5,472 nucleotides of DNA from an uncultured Clostridia bacterium. Its GTDB lineage: Bacteria > Bacillota > Clostridia > Peptostreptococcales > Anaerovoracaceae. Location of the stretch: positions 1 to 5,472 of the forward strand of contig CAKQVC010000161.1 in the NCBI GenBank assembly GCA_934277655.1, in the 5' to 3' direction. Below the pieces are notes generated by a model. The model worked only from the letters and a program-made list of their open reading frames with translations, ran no database searches and was not told where the DNA came from. Positions 1-5,126 of the stretch are shown here, piece by piece. Position 1 is the first letter of the stretch, and the number at the start of each line of letters is the position of its first letter. The position numbers and the translations under genes were made by a program.

Positions 1-203
1 GCGAAAGCGACCAATAGGTAGCGAATAACTGTTTTTGGTATGCCTTTCCAGTGCCTTACATTGGATTCACGGTCGTATTTTTCCATGACAGCCTGTACCT
101 GTGCATCAATATCGCCGTCTTCATCGAAGACGAGTGTTTCATTTGTTTCCTTTACCGCTTCTACCACTTCCGAAGCGGATTTGTCTTTTTTCTTTTTTAA
201 CAA
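1..203 (-). CDS. TRAP transporter fused 4TM/12TM permease (TAXI class), N-terminal part, cut by window edge
   Basis: This is the first 67 codons of the membrane permease of a TRAP uptake system, which moves a small, usually acidic solute inward using an ion gradient after delivery by the binding protein. The visible part is a charged cytoplasmic leader (start LKKKKDK, then an acidic stretch with FDEDGD near residues 26-31), followed by the motif MEKYDRESN at about residues 40-48 and RHWKGIPKTVIRYLLVAF, where the first membrane helix begins. The KYDRESN...R.W/F.G.P pattern is what I recognise from the start of fused DctQM permeases. The start is TTG at 203: an AGAGGT site lies 7 bases upstream, and no ATG or GTG in frame precedes it closely. 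It follows the DUF1850 gene by 31 bases in the same operon. Substrate cannot be told from this fragment. The family call is fairly firm; the rest of the gene lies outside. Confidence 0.82.
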   Translation of the reverse strand, partial: MLKKKKDKSASEVVEAVKETNETLVFDEDGDIDAQVQAVMEKYDRESNVRHWKGIPKTVIRYLLVAF

Positions 204-210
204 TCGTGTT

Positions 211-219
211 ACCTCTTTT
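211..219 (-). promoter_or_regulatory. Ribosome binding site for the TTG-started TRAP permease
   Basis: On the minus strand this reads AAAAGAGGT, with AGAGGT ending 7 bases before the TTG at 203. It is the only good Shine-Dalgarno match near the start of this reading frame, so it decides the TTG start. Confidence 0.6.
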
Positions 220-234
220 CTCGTGTGGGACTTT

Positions 235-717
235 CTAAAAGCCTGTGCAGCAGAATTTGACCGGGCTGTTTCTGCCACAGGTGTCCCGCAGACTGATTTT
301 TTCGCCTCCATTTACCGAAAGGGTGTGGTCAGATACCGTTCCAACAATGTAAATTAAATTCGGAATATATGTGTCCATATCAGAAATGATCATTTCTCCA
401 TTTTTTCCGAAAGAAAACGTTTGATTGCCGTATAATTCAGTCGGAACACCTGCTCCGAAATCATAATAGATTGTACGTACCAGATAAATCTGGCCCTGAC
501 GGATTTCATAGACATCTGTTACCGGCGATTGATTAACCGAATGAACGAAGGTTACCGAGAACTCTTCGCCATCATTGATCGGAATTTTCATATATACTTT
601 GCCAGTATCTTTGTTTTTTAAAACAAGGGAAGGGGAGGCTGATATGCTGATTATGATAGCGACAACCGCAACAATGAGGATTGCTGCGGTTGCCCCGATT
701 ACAAATTTTTTTTTCAA
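235..717 (-). CDS. DUF1850 domain protein of a TRAP (TAXI) operon
   Basis: A 160-residue protein of unknown biochemical role that in many bacteria is encoded between the TAXI binding protein and the fused TRAP permease, as it is here; an accessory or assembly role in transport is inference. Residues 2-4 are lysines, residues 6-27 form one hydrophobic helix, and the rest should lie outside the membrane. Visible family marks are F.V.FVHSVN (about 53-62), the VYEI segment (69-72), and FGAGVPTE (87-94). No lipobox cysteine is seen, so it is likely an anchored rather than a lipidated protein. The tail holds Cys147 and a Cys156-Cys157 pair, which could form extracellular disulfides or may simply be a lineage trait. 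The start is TTG (715-717), 17 bases after the stop of the preceding gene and with no clear Shine-Dalgarno, so translation probably depends on coupling to the upstream gene. The family assignment rests on motifs plus context. Confidence 0.8.
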   Translation of the reverse strand: MKKKFVIGATAAILIVAVVAIIISISASPSLVLKNKDTGKVYMKIPINDGEEFSVTFVHSVNQSPVTDVYEIRQGQIYLVRTIYYDFGAGVPTELYGNQTFSFGKNGEMIISDMDTYIPNLIYIVGTVSDHTLSVNGGEKISLRDTCGRNSPVKFCCTGF

Positions 718-734
718 ATTTCTGTTGTTTGATA

Positions 735-1673
735 TTAAAGAACACCCTGCTCTTTAAAGTACTTTTCTGCGCCCGGATGGAAAGGTACGGTAACTCCGGA
801 AACTGCAGTATTCAGATCGATCAGCTGTCCCTTTTCGTGACCTGCTACAATCTGATCCTTTTTATCAAACATTCCTTTTACGAATGCATAAATCGTATCT
901 TCCGGAACATCGTTTCTTGCAACGATGGTAGCCATGACAGCAACGGTTGTTACATCGTCTTTTACGCATTTATATGTGCCGCCAGGAACAACAACCTCTG
1001 TATAGAAACCATAGTCCTTCATTAATTTCGCAGCCGCATCGCTATCAATCGGCAGTACATTAAAATCATAAGAAGAAGCAAGTTCCGTAACTGCAACGGT
1101 TGGAGCACCTGCAACGACGAAAGCAGCGTCAATTGTTCCGTTTTTCAGAGAATCTGCGGAGTCAGCGAAACTCTGATTGTTTTTTACGATATCTTTCTCC
1201 ATATCAATACCATAAGCCGCGAGTACCTGTCTTGCGTTGAATTCTACTCCGGAGCCTGCGTCACCAACGGAAACTTTCTTACCTTTTAAATCTGCGATGG
1301 ATGTGATCTTCTTGTTAGCGATTACCTGAACCGTTTCAGGATAGCATGCCATCACTGTCGAAAAATCTTTATATTCGCCGTCCTGCTCGAACAGATCCGT
1401 ACCGGTGTATGCATAAGACATTACATCGTTCTGGACGATAGCCAGCTGCGCTTCTCCAGCTTGAAGCATCTGAAGGTTGGCCTTAGATGCACCAGTCGAA
1501 ACGACAGTGACTGGAACATCTTCCTGAAGATTTTGGGCAATGATGCCGCAATAACCGTAATATGTGCCGGACGTTCCTCCGGTAGCCATTGTCAAAGTGT
1601 CATTTCCACATCCTGTCAGTGAAAAGACACAAATAAGTGCGATTGCGAGTAATAAGCTCAATTTCTTTTTCAT
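735..1673 (-). CDS. TAXI family TRAP transporter solute-binding lipoprotein
   Basis: Extracytoplasmic receptor that captures the solute and hands it to the TRAP permease encoded two genes downstream. It is 312 residues, normal for the family. Residues 2-18 form a lysine-led signal peptide with lipobox LTGC, so Cys22 should be lipidated and the protein tethered outside the membrane. The mature N-terminus shows the hallmark ATGGTSGTYY (30-39), followed by the STGAS...L..GEAQLAIVQND.. block, a central AGSGVEFNARQVL region typical of the ligand-binding lobes, and a C-terminal PFHPGAEKYFKEQGVL tail common in TAXI proteins. The start is ATG with AGGAGG (1680-1685) 6 bases before it. It is the first gene of the operon. 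Known TAXI ligands include glutamate and related dicarboxylates, but the ligand here cannot be read from the sequence. A putative promoter and a TTGTATACAA palindrome lie upstream. Confidence 0.93.
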   Translation of the reverse strand: MKKKLSLLLAIALICVFSLTGCGNDTLTMATGGTSGTYYGYCGIIAQNLQEDVPVTVVSTGASKANLQMLQAGEAQLAIVQNDVMSYAYTGTDLFEQDGEYKDFSTVMACYPETVQVIANKKITSIADLKGKKVSVGDAGSGVEFNARQVLAAYGIDMEKDIVKNNQSFADSADSLKNGTIDAAFVVAGAPTVAVTELASSYDFNVLPIDSDAAAKLMKDYGFYTEVVVPGGTYKCVKDDVTTVAVMATIVARNDVPEDTIYAFVKGMFDKKDQIVAGHEKGQLIDLNTAVSGVTVPFHPGAEKYFKEQGVL

Positions 1674-1727
1674 TTGAATCCTCCTAGTTCATAATGTCGT
1701 AAATGAACGAAATAATATTCTGTTAAT

Positions 1728-1756
1728 ATTTTACCATCGAGGAGATGTTTCCACAA
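1728..1756 (-). promoter_or_regulatory. Candidate vegetative promoter of the TRAP operon
   Basis: On the minus strand TTGTGG (1751-1756) is separated by 17 bases from TAAAAT (1728-1733). The -10 box matches consensus at 5 of 6 positions, the -35 at only 3 of 6. Transcription would begin near 1721, giving a leader of roughly 48 bases. Its position fits, but the surrounding DNA is AT-rich and chance matches are easy, so this is tentative. Confidence 0.35.
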
Positions 1757-1814
1757 CACTTTTTTGTACTTTTAAAGAACTTTTTTAAAAATTGTGTTAA
1801 AAATTCATGTATTT

Positions 1815-1824
1815 TTGTATACAA
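1815..1824. promoter_or_regulatory. Palindrome TTGTATACAA, possible GntR-type operator
   Basis: A perfect 10-base inverted repeat about 140 bases upstream of the TAXI start and about 60 bases upstream of the candidate -35 box. It fits the general GntR/FCD operator pattern (yGT..AC) seen at many organic-acid transporter operons. No regulator gene is in the window, and one such palindrome in AT-rich DNA may be chance. Confidence 0.3.
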
Positions 1825-1916
1825 TATTTCAAATCCGGACAATGCATCCCCAAAAAGAGAAGCAGACAGCAAGAACATGAAATTGCCTTGCCTTTGTGAA
1901 AAGAAAAATATAACAT

Positions 1917-1946
1917 AAAAACCACGTAAGACATCGCTTACGTGGT
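1917..1946 (-). terminator. Rho-independent terminator of the cysteine-rich gene
   Basis: ACCACGTAAG and CTTACGTGGT form a perfect 10-bp stem with a 6-base loop (1931-1936). On the minus strand the stem runs straight into TTTTT (complement of 1917-1921) and then AT-rich sequence. It lies 31 bases past the stop of the gene at 1978-3027. On the plus strand no T-run follows, so it works for the minus strand only and insulates the downstream TRAP operon from readthrough. Confidence 0.88.
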
Positions 1947-1977
1947 CTGATCTTCTGGTCTGTTTTCTACGCAAAAT

Positions 1978-3027
1978 CTATCGTCTTGGCTGCGGTCTTC
2001 TTCTCGGACGCTCGCCGTTATCGCAGCATGGATCGCAAGGGTCACAAGGATCGCAAGGATCGCAAGGATCTGGCGGAGGACATGGATCACAAGGGTCATT
2101 GTCTTCGTCATCATTAAAACTGCAATTTACAGCAGTGTCTTTGGGACGGATCCTTTTAGGAAAAAGTGCCGGGAAAGTTGTGCAGATCGCATTTTGCTGT
2201 GCTTCCACAGAAACGAAGCCGGTCGAAAGAGCACAAAGCTGTACCGGTACAACGATTTTCTTTTCACATGTTACACAGATCGCGATGATAAGATTCGCAG
2301 AGACATTGCCGTTTCCATCGATATATAAATCTCTGCCACAGTTATTGGTAGCTAGGCGGGATTCACATGCGGAATTACAGAACTCTGTGAATCGTGGGAA
2401 AAATGCAGTATTGGCCGTAGACGGCATACAAATTTCGAAAAAGTTGGTAAGTACGAGTGGCTGGTCAGCATCAGCGATATTTACATCTGCACAGACAGTG
2501 AAAACATTTTCGCATCCACCGCAGTCGCTAAGCAGAAGATCAAGTTCGATGATGACATTCCCAGTGATCGCAATATTTTGTGTTCCGAATATAGGCGTTC
2601 CCATGCATTTGTCATCGCATTCGCCAGTTTCTGCATAGAGCAGCCTTTCTGAAAAATTTCCGTCAGCTCCGATTACGCGAAGCTCTTCTCCTGCACCATT
2701 TTTTAAAAACGTAGCGCCGGAGATGCTGGTGTTTACATCCAGTTTCAGATTGCAGGGGTCGTCAACGTTTTCGGGATTGAATTTTCTTCTGCATCGAATG
2801 TCTATGACTCGTTTTACTCTGTGTCCAAGAGGAAGAGCCGGAGAAAAACACTGATTCTGAACCGTTTTCATACCTTGCAGATGAACAAGAACGGCGTCAT
2901 ATACTTTCTGTACATAAATCGGTTCACTGATAACCTTGCTCAGGTCTCCGTCAAATTCACACAGGACGTTAGCATTACAGCAATTTTGATAGAGGTCCTG
3001 GGGCACTCTTCCACCAAAGCAGCTCAT
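1978..3027 (-). CDS. Cysteine-rich protein with C-terminal DPC repeats, putative spore coat/exosporium protein
   Basis: A 349-residue protein with 29 cysteines (8 percent), no signal peptide and no membrane helix. The N-terminus holds MSCFGG and a Cys16-Cys17 pair. The middle (about 30-300) is valine/isoleucine-rich and probably beta-structured, with paired cysteines (137/141, 169/172, 217/221, 251/254) and strings such as YVQKVYDAVLVHLQGMKTVQ (38-57). The tail is an acidic linker, DPC repeats (311-334) and an arginine/proline-rich end. I recall similar proteins only as unnamed Lachnospiraceae sequences. The cysteine load and the repeated D/N-P-C tract resemble CdeC, the cysteine-rich exosporium protein of C. 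difficile, whose NPC repeats are near the N-terminus instead; homology is not shown. A sigma-K-like promoter 40 bases upstream supports late sporulation expression in the mother cell. The start is ATG with AAGGAGGT (3034-3041) 6 bases before it. It forms its own transcription unit. Function is inference. Confidence 0.72.
   Translation of the reverse strand: MSCFGGRVPQDLYQNCCNANVLCEFDGDLSKVISEPIYVQKVYDAVLVHLQGMKTVQNQCFSPALPLGHRVKRVIDIRCRRKFNPENVDDPCNLKLDVNTSISGATFLKNGAGEELRVIGADGNFSERLLYAETGECDDKCMGTPIFGTQNIAITGNVIIELDLLLSDCGGCENVFTVCADVNIADADQPLVLTNFFEICMPSTANTAFFPRFTEFCNSACESRLATNNCGRDLYIDGNGNVSANLIIAICVTCEKKIVVPVQLCALSTGFVSVEAQQNAICTTFPALFPKRIRPKDTAVNCSFNDDEDNDPCDPCPPPDPCDPCDPCDPCDPCCDNGERPRRRPQPRR
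2026..2097 (-). repeat. In-frame 9-base tandem repeats coding for Asp-Pro-Cys
   Basis: Codes residues 311-334 of the cysteine-rich protein: two DPC units, a Pro-rich interruption (PPP), then five consecutive DPC units. The DNA units are near copies of GATCCTTGC with third-base changes (TGC/TGT, GAT/GAC, CCT/CCA), which suggests duplication followed by drift. Such tracts can change length by slippage. Confidence 0.85.
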
Positions 3028-3033
3028 AAATCT

Positions 3034-3041
3034 ACCTCCTT
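3034..3041 (-). promoter_or_regulatory. Strong Shine-Dalgarno of the cysteine-rich gene
   Basis: The minus strand reads AAGGAGGT, a full match to the 16S rRNA tail, 6 bases before the ATG at 3027. It fixes the start and suggests high expression, as expected for a structural protein. Confidence 0.85.
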
Positions 3042-3066
3042 AAATAATCCAATATCTTTTCCTTCA

Positions 3067-3095
3067 TAGTATATGAATTTAAACAAAAGTGTGTT
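3067..3095 (-). promoter_or_regulatory. Sigma-K-like promoter of the cysteine-rich gene
   Basis: On the minus strand AACA (3092-3095) is followed after 16 bases by CATATACTA (3067-3075). This matches the known sigma-K consensus, mACm at -35 and CATAnnnTA at -10, at every defined position and with accepted spacing. Transcription would start near 3060, leaving a leader of about 33 bases with the ribosome site inside. The match is by eye in AT-rich DNA; the related sigma-E consensus fits less well because no good -35 lies at the right distance. Confidence 0.55.
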
Positions 3096-3100
3096 ACAAT
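3092..3100 (+). promoter_or_regulatory. Candidate extended -10 promoter of the plus-strand operon
   Basis: TGT directly followed by TACAAT (3095-3100) gives an extended -10 element with 5 of 6 bases of the -10 matching. No good -35 is present 16-18 bases upstream (best is ATGAAT, 3 of 6). A start near 3107 would give a leader of about 54 bases before the 61-residue protein. It overlaps the -35 of the divergent sigma-K-like promoter. Confidence 0.4.
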
Positions 3101-3160
3101 ATACCATTATGGATTATTCAAAAATTTTTAAGTGCAAAATCGGATGAAAGAGGTACATGA

Positions 3161-3346
3161 ATGAATAAAGCAACTATCGGTCTGGCAGTTGCATTACTGC
3201 TTGGTTTCTGTCTGATTATCTGGGCAGCGGATTCGGCAGGCGCTGCGTTTGGAAAGGCAGGCGAAAATATTGCGCTGGGAATCATTGCAGCGGTTTTGGC
3301 CGCAGGACTGATAAAAGCAAGAAAGGATCGTGATAAAAATGAGTAA
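3161..3346 (+). CDS. Small two-helix membrane protein, function unknown
   Basis: I do not recognise this 61-residue protein. It has two hydrophobic segments, about residues 5-22 and 37-51, joined by a short loop rich in Gly, Ala and Ser with a few charged residues (Asp24, Lys32, Glu35), and ends in a charged tail (KARKDRDKNE). By the positive-inside rule the C-terminus is likely cytoplasmic, giving a hairpin with both ends inside. The start is ATG at 3161, with AAAGAGG (3147-3153) 7 bases before it; a second ATG at 3157 is out of frame and meets a stop after three codons. Its end overlaps the M16 peptidase start by 8 bases, so the two are probably translationally coupled, which also supports this being a real gene. 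It could be a membrane partner of the peptidase, but that is only suggested by position. Confidence 0.72.
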   Translation: MNKATIGLAVALLLGFCLIIWAADSAGAAFGKAGENIALGIIAAVLAAGLIKARKDRDKNE

Positions 3347-4601
3347 AATAACAACGAAAAAGTTACACTGCGGCATCACGGTTGTAATGGAAAAAATTGA
3401 CTATGTCCAATCGGCGGCTTTCGGTGTCTGGGTTAAAGCCGGAGCTGTTGATGAAACTGCTGATCAGGCGGGAATTTCCCATTTTATTGAGCATATGATG
3501 TTTAAGGGGACTGAAAAGAGAAGTGCACGGCAAATCGCAGAAGATGTGGATCGAATCGGAGGACAGATCAATGCATTTACTGGTAAAGAGGCTACCTGCT
3601 ATTATGTCAAGACGATTGGAACACACCTGAAGAAAGGGGCAGAAGTTATTCTGGATATGGTAAACAATGCCGTTTTTGATCAGGACGAGATGAACCGGGA
3701 GAGAAAGGTCATATGTGAAGAAATAAAGATGATCGAAGATCAGCCGGACGACCTGGCACATGATACGGTAACGGAACTGGTTTTCAGAGGAAGTCGTTTA
3801 AGCCATTCCATCATCGGAACTTCAGCTTCTTTAGATAAAATTAACAGAGCGGAGCTTACAGCTTATAAACAGAATCATTATACAAAAGACAATCTGATCG
3901 TATCCGTTGCAGGAAATTTTGATGAGGAAGTGTTCTGTGACTTTTTAGAAAAGCAGTTTGATGGACTGAAATCCAGTGGTAGCATGCGTGAGAAAGAAAT
4001 TGCGGTGCCCTATGAAAAGAGTTTTCAAGTCATCACAAAAGATATCCAGCAGTCTCACGTATGTCTGGCTACGAAAGGTGTCAGTCTGACGGATTCCCGA
4101 TACCACGCACTTTCCGTTCTTAATAATATTATGGGAGGAAGCATGAGTTCAAGACTCTTCCAGAATATCAGAGAAGAGAAAGGACTGGCATACAGTGTGT
4201 ATTCTATGAACAGCGGATTTAGCAGCGACGGATACTATAATATCTATGCAGGAATCAGCCATGATAAAATCGCCGATGCCCTGACCGGGATTGAAGAAGA
4301 ACTGGAAATCCTGAAAAGAGACGGCGTAACAGAGGATGAACTTCGAATGTCAAAAGAGCAGATCAAAGCAAGTTACATATTCGGACAGGAAAATGTGGCG
4401 AGCCGTATGTTTGCAAACGGAAAAAATATTCTTTTGCTGCAGGAAGTCATAGAGCCGGAAGAAGTTATCAAAAAAATAGATGTAATCACGATGGATAAAA
4501 TCGATGAGGCAAAAGAATTGATCTGTGATCCGGACGGCTATACCGGCGTCTGTGTTACAAACAAGGAAATAGATTTTAAAGATATCTGGAAATGGTATTA
4601 A
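3339..4601 (+). CDS. M16 family zinc peptidase (pitrilysin/insulinase type, MlpA/YmxG-like)
   Basis: A 420-residue metallopeptidase related to the mitochondrial processing peptidase beta subunit and to B. subtilis MlpA. The N-terminal catalytic domain (about 10-160) carries the inverted zinc motif HFIEH at 48-52, where both His bind zinc and Glu51 is the general base; the third ligand is Glu127 or Glu128 in VICEEIKM, at the expected 74-75 residues further on. GGQINAFTGKEATCYY (74-89) is typical of the family. The C-terminal domain (about 165-345) holds RLFQNIREEKGLAYSVYS with the conserved Arg278 and Tyr285. All active-site residues are present, so it should be active. There is no signal peptide, so it is probably cytoplasmic. 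I chose ATG 3339 over GTG 3330 because AAAGGA (3322-3327) is too close to the GTG; the 11-base spacing to the ATG is long but workable. It overlaps the genes on both sides. The natural substrate in Clostridia is not established. Confidence 0.93.
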   Translation: MSKITTKKLHCGITVVMEKIDYVQSAAFGVWVKAGAVDETADQAGISHFIEHMMFKGTEKRSARQIAEDVDRIGGQINAFTGKEATCYYVKTIGTHLKKGAEVILDMVNNAVFDQDEMNRERKVICEEIKMIEDQPDDLAHDTVTELVFRGSRLSHSIIGTSASLDKINRAELTAYKQNHYTKDNLIVSVAGNFDEEVFCDFLEKQFDGLKSSGSMREKEIAVPYEKSFQVITKDIQQSHVCLATKGVSLTDSRYHALSVLNNIMGGSMSSRLFQNIREEKGLAYSVYSMNSGFSSDGYYNIYAGISHDKIADALTGIEEELEILKRDGVTEDELRMSKEQIKASYIFGQENVASRMFANGKNILLLQEVIEPEEVIKKIDVITMDKIDEAKELICDPDGYTGVCVTNKEIDFKDIWKWY

Positions 4602-5089
4602 ATAATATGAAAGAAATATCAAAAGAAATAGTAAAAAAAACATCAGATATGGAATCGAATGTAATCAAAATTGTAAGTAAAAGCGGAGTTTTACCACAAT
4701 ATGAAACGGAAGGCTCTGCGGGAGCAGATTTGAGAGCCTGGCTGGCTGAACCTGTGACACTGCTTCCCGGAGAACGAAAGCTGATTCCCACCGGTCTGAC
4801 GGTCTCACTGCCGCAAGGCTGGGAAGCGCAGGTCAGGGCAAGATCCGGGCTTTCGATCAAGCAGGGGATCGGACTTGTAAACGGAGTTGGGACGGTTGAC
4901 AGCGATTATCGTGGCGAATGGATGGTTCCTCTGATCAACTGGGGAAGTGAGCCGTACACGATTCATGATGGTGACAGGATTGCACAGGTTGTGTTCTCCA
5001 AATATGAAAAAGCAAGATTTGAGCTGGCAGAAAAACTGGATGAAACCACCAGAGGCACAGGTGGGTTTGGTCATACAGGCATCCGATGA
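4592..5089 (+). CDS. dut: dUTP diphosphatase (dUTPase, trimeric type)
   Basis: Hydrolyses dUTP to dUMP and pyrophosphate, keeping uracil out of DNA and supplying dUMP for thymidylate synthesis; the active enzyme is normally a homotrimer. All five family motifs are visible: GSAGADLRA (41-49), ARSGLSIKQG (83-92), GTVDSDYRG (100-108), GDRIAQVVF (127-135) and RGTGGFGHTG (154-163). By comparison with E. coli, Asp103 activates the water, Tyr106 excludes ribonucleotides, Arg154 and Phe159 close over the nucleotide. The protein is 165 residues from ATG 4592, about 20 longer than usual. Alternative ATGs at 4607 and 4649 would shorten it; starting at 4649 gives 146 residues, a typical length. None of the three has a clear Shine-Dalgarno, so translation probably relies on reinitiation after the M16 stop at 4599-4601. 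The start is therefore uncertain; the enzyme call is firm. Confidence 0.95.
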   Translation: MVLNNMKEISKEIVKKTSDMESNVIKIVSKSGVLPQYETEGSAGADLRAWLAEPVTLLPGERKLIPTGLTVSLPQGWEAQVRARSGLSIKQGIGLVNGVGTVDSDYRGEWMVPLINWGSEPYTIHDGDRIAQVVFSKYEKARFELAEKLDETTRGTGGFGHTGIR

Positions 5090-5115
5090 TAGGAATAAGA
5101 ACGAGAATATAGATT

Positions 5116-5122
5116 AAGGAGG
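5116..5122 (+). promoter_or_regulatory. Shine-Dalgarno of the dGTPase-like gene
   Basis: AAGGAGG ends 4 bases before the ATG at 5127. It is the strongest ribosome site in the plus-strand operon and fixes this start, although the spacing is on the short side. Confidence 0.8.
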
Positions 5123-5126
5123 ACGT

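Larger units (their letters stand above)
1674..1977. other. AT-rich intergenic region between the TRAP operon and the cysteine-rich gene
   Basis: This 304-base gap has no convincing gene. From right to left on the minus strand it holds the terminator of the cysteine-rich gene (1917-1946), a palindrome TTGTATACAA (1815-1824), a weak sigma-A-type promoter candidate (1728-1756) and the Shine-Dalgarno of the TAXI gene (1680-1685). An 83-codon open frame runs through it on the minus strand but crosses the terminator and has no family features, so I treat it as chance. Confidence 0.6.

Noticed and set aside
40..357. 105-codon plus-strand frame at the left edge
   Set aside because: It is antisense to the permease start and the DUF1850 end, with no ribosome site and a serine/phenylalanine-rich shadow composition.
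1751..1800. Imperfect inverted repeat (AACAC ... GTGTT with A/T runs) as a possible attenuator
   Set aside because: The arms are short, mismatched and mostly A/T, lie upstream of the promoter candidate, and lack a G+C-rich stem.
1723..1974. 83-codon open frame on the minus strand in the intergenic gap
   Set aside because: It crosses the terminator hairpin of the upstream gene, covers the TRAP promoter region, has no recognisable domain and a composition typical of AT-rich noncoding DNA.
2026..2097. Short repeats as a possible CRISPR array
   Set aside because: The units are 9 bases, contiguous, in frame and encode DPC; there are no spacers.
2099..2638. 179-codon open frame on the plus strand
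   Set aside because: It lies entirely antisense to the cysteine-rich gene, which has a strong RBS, promoter and terminator; the translated product has no family features.
3363..3761. 132-codon minus-strand frame within the peptidase gene
   Set aside because: It is antisense to the M16 catalytic domain, whose motifs are intact, and has no supported start or family signature.
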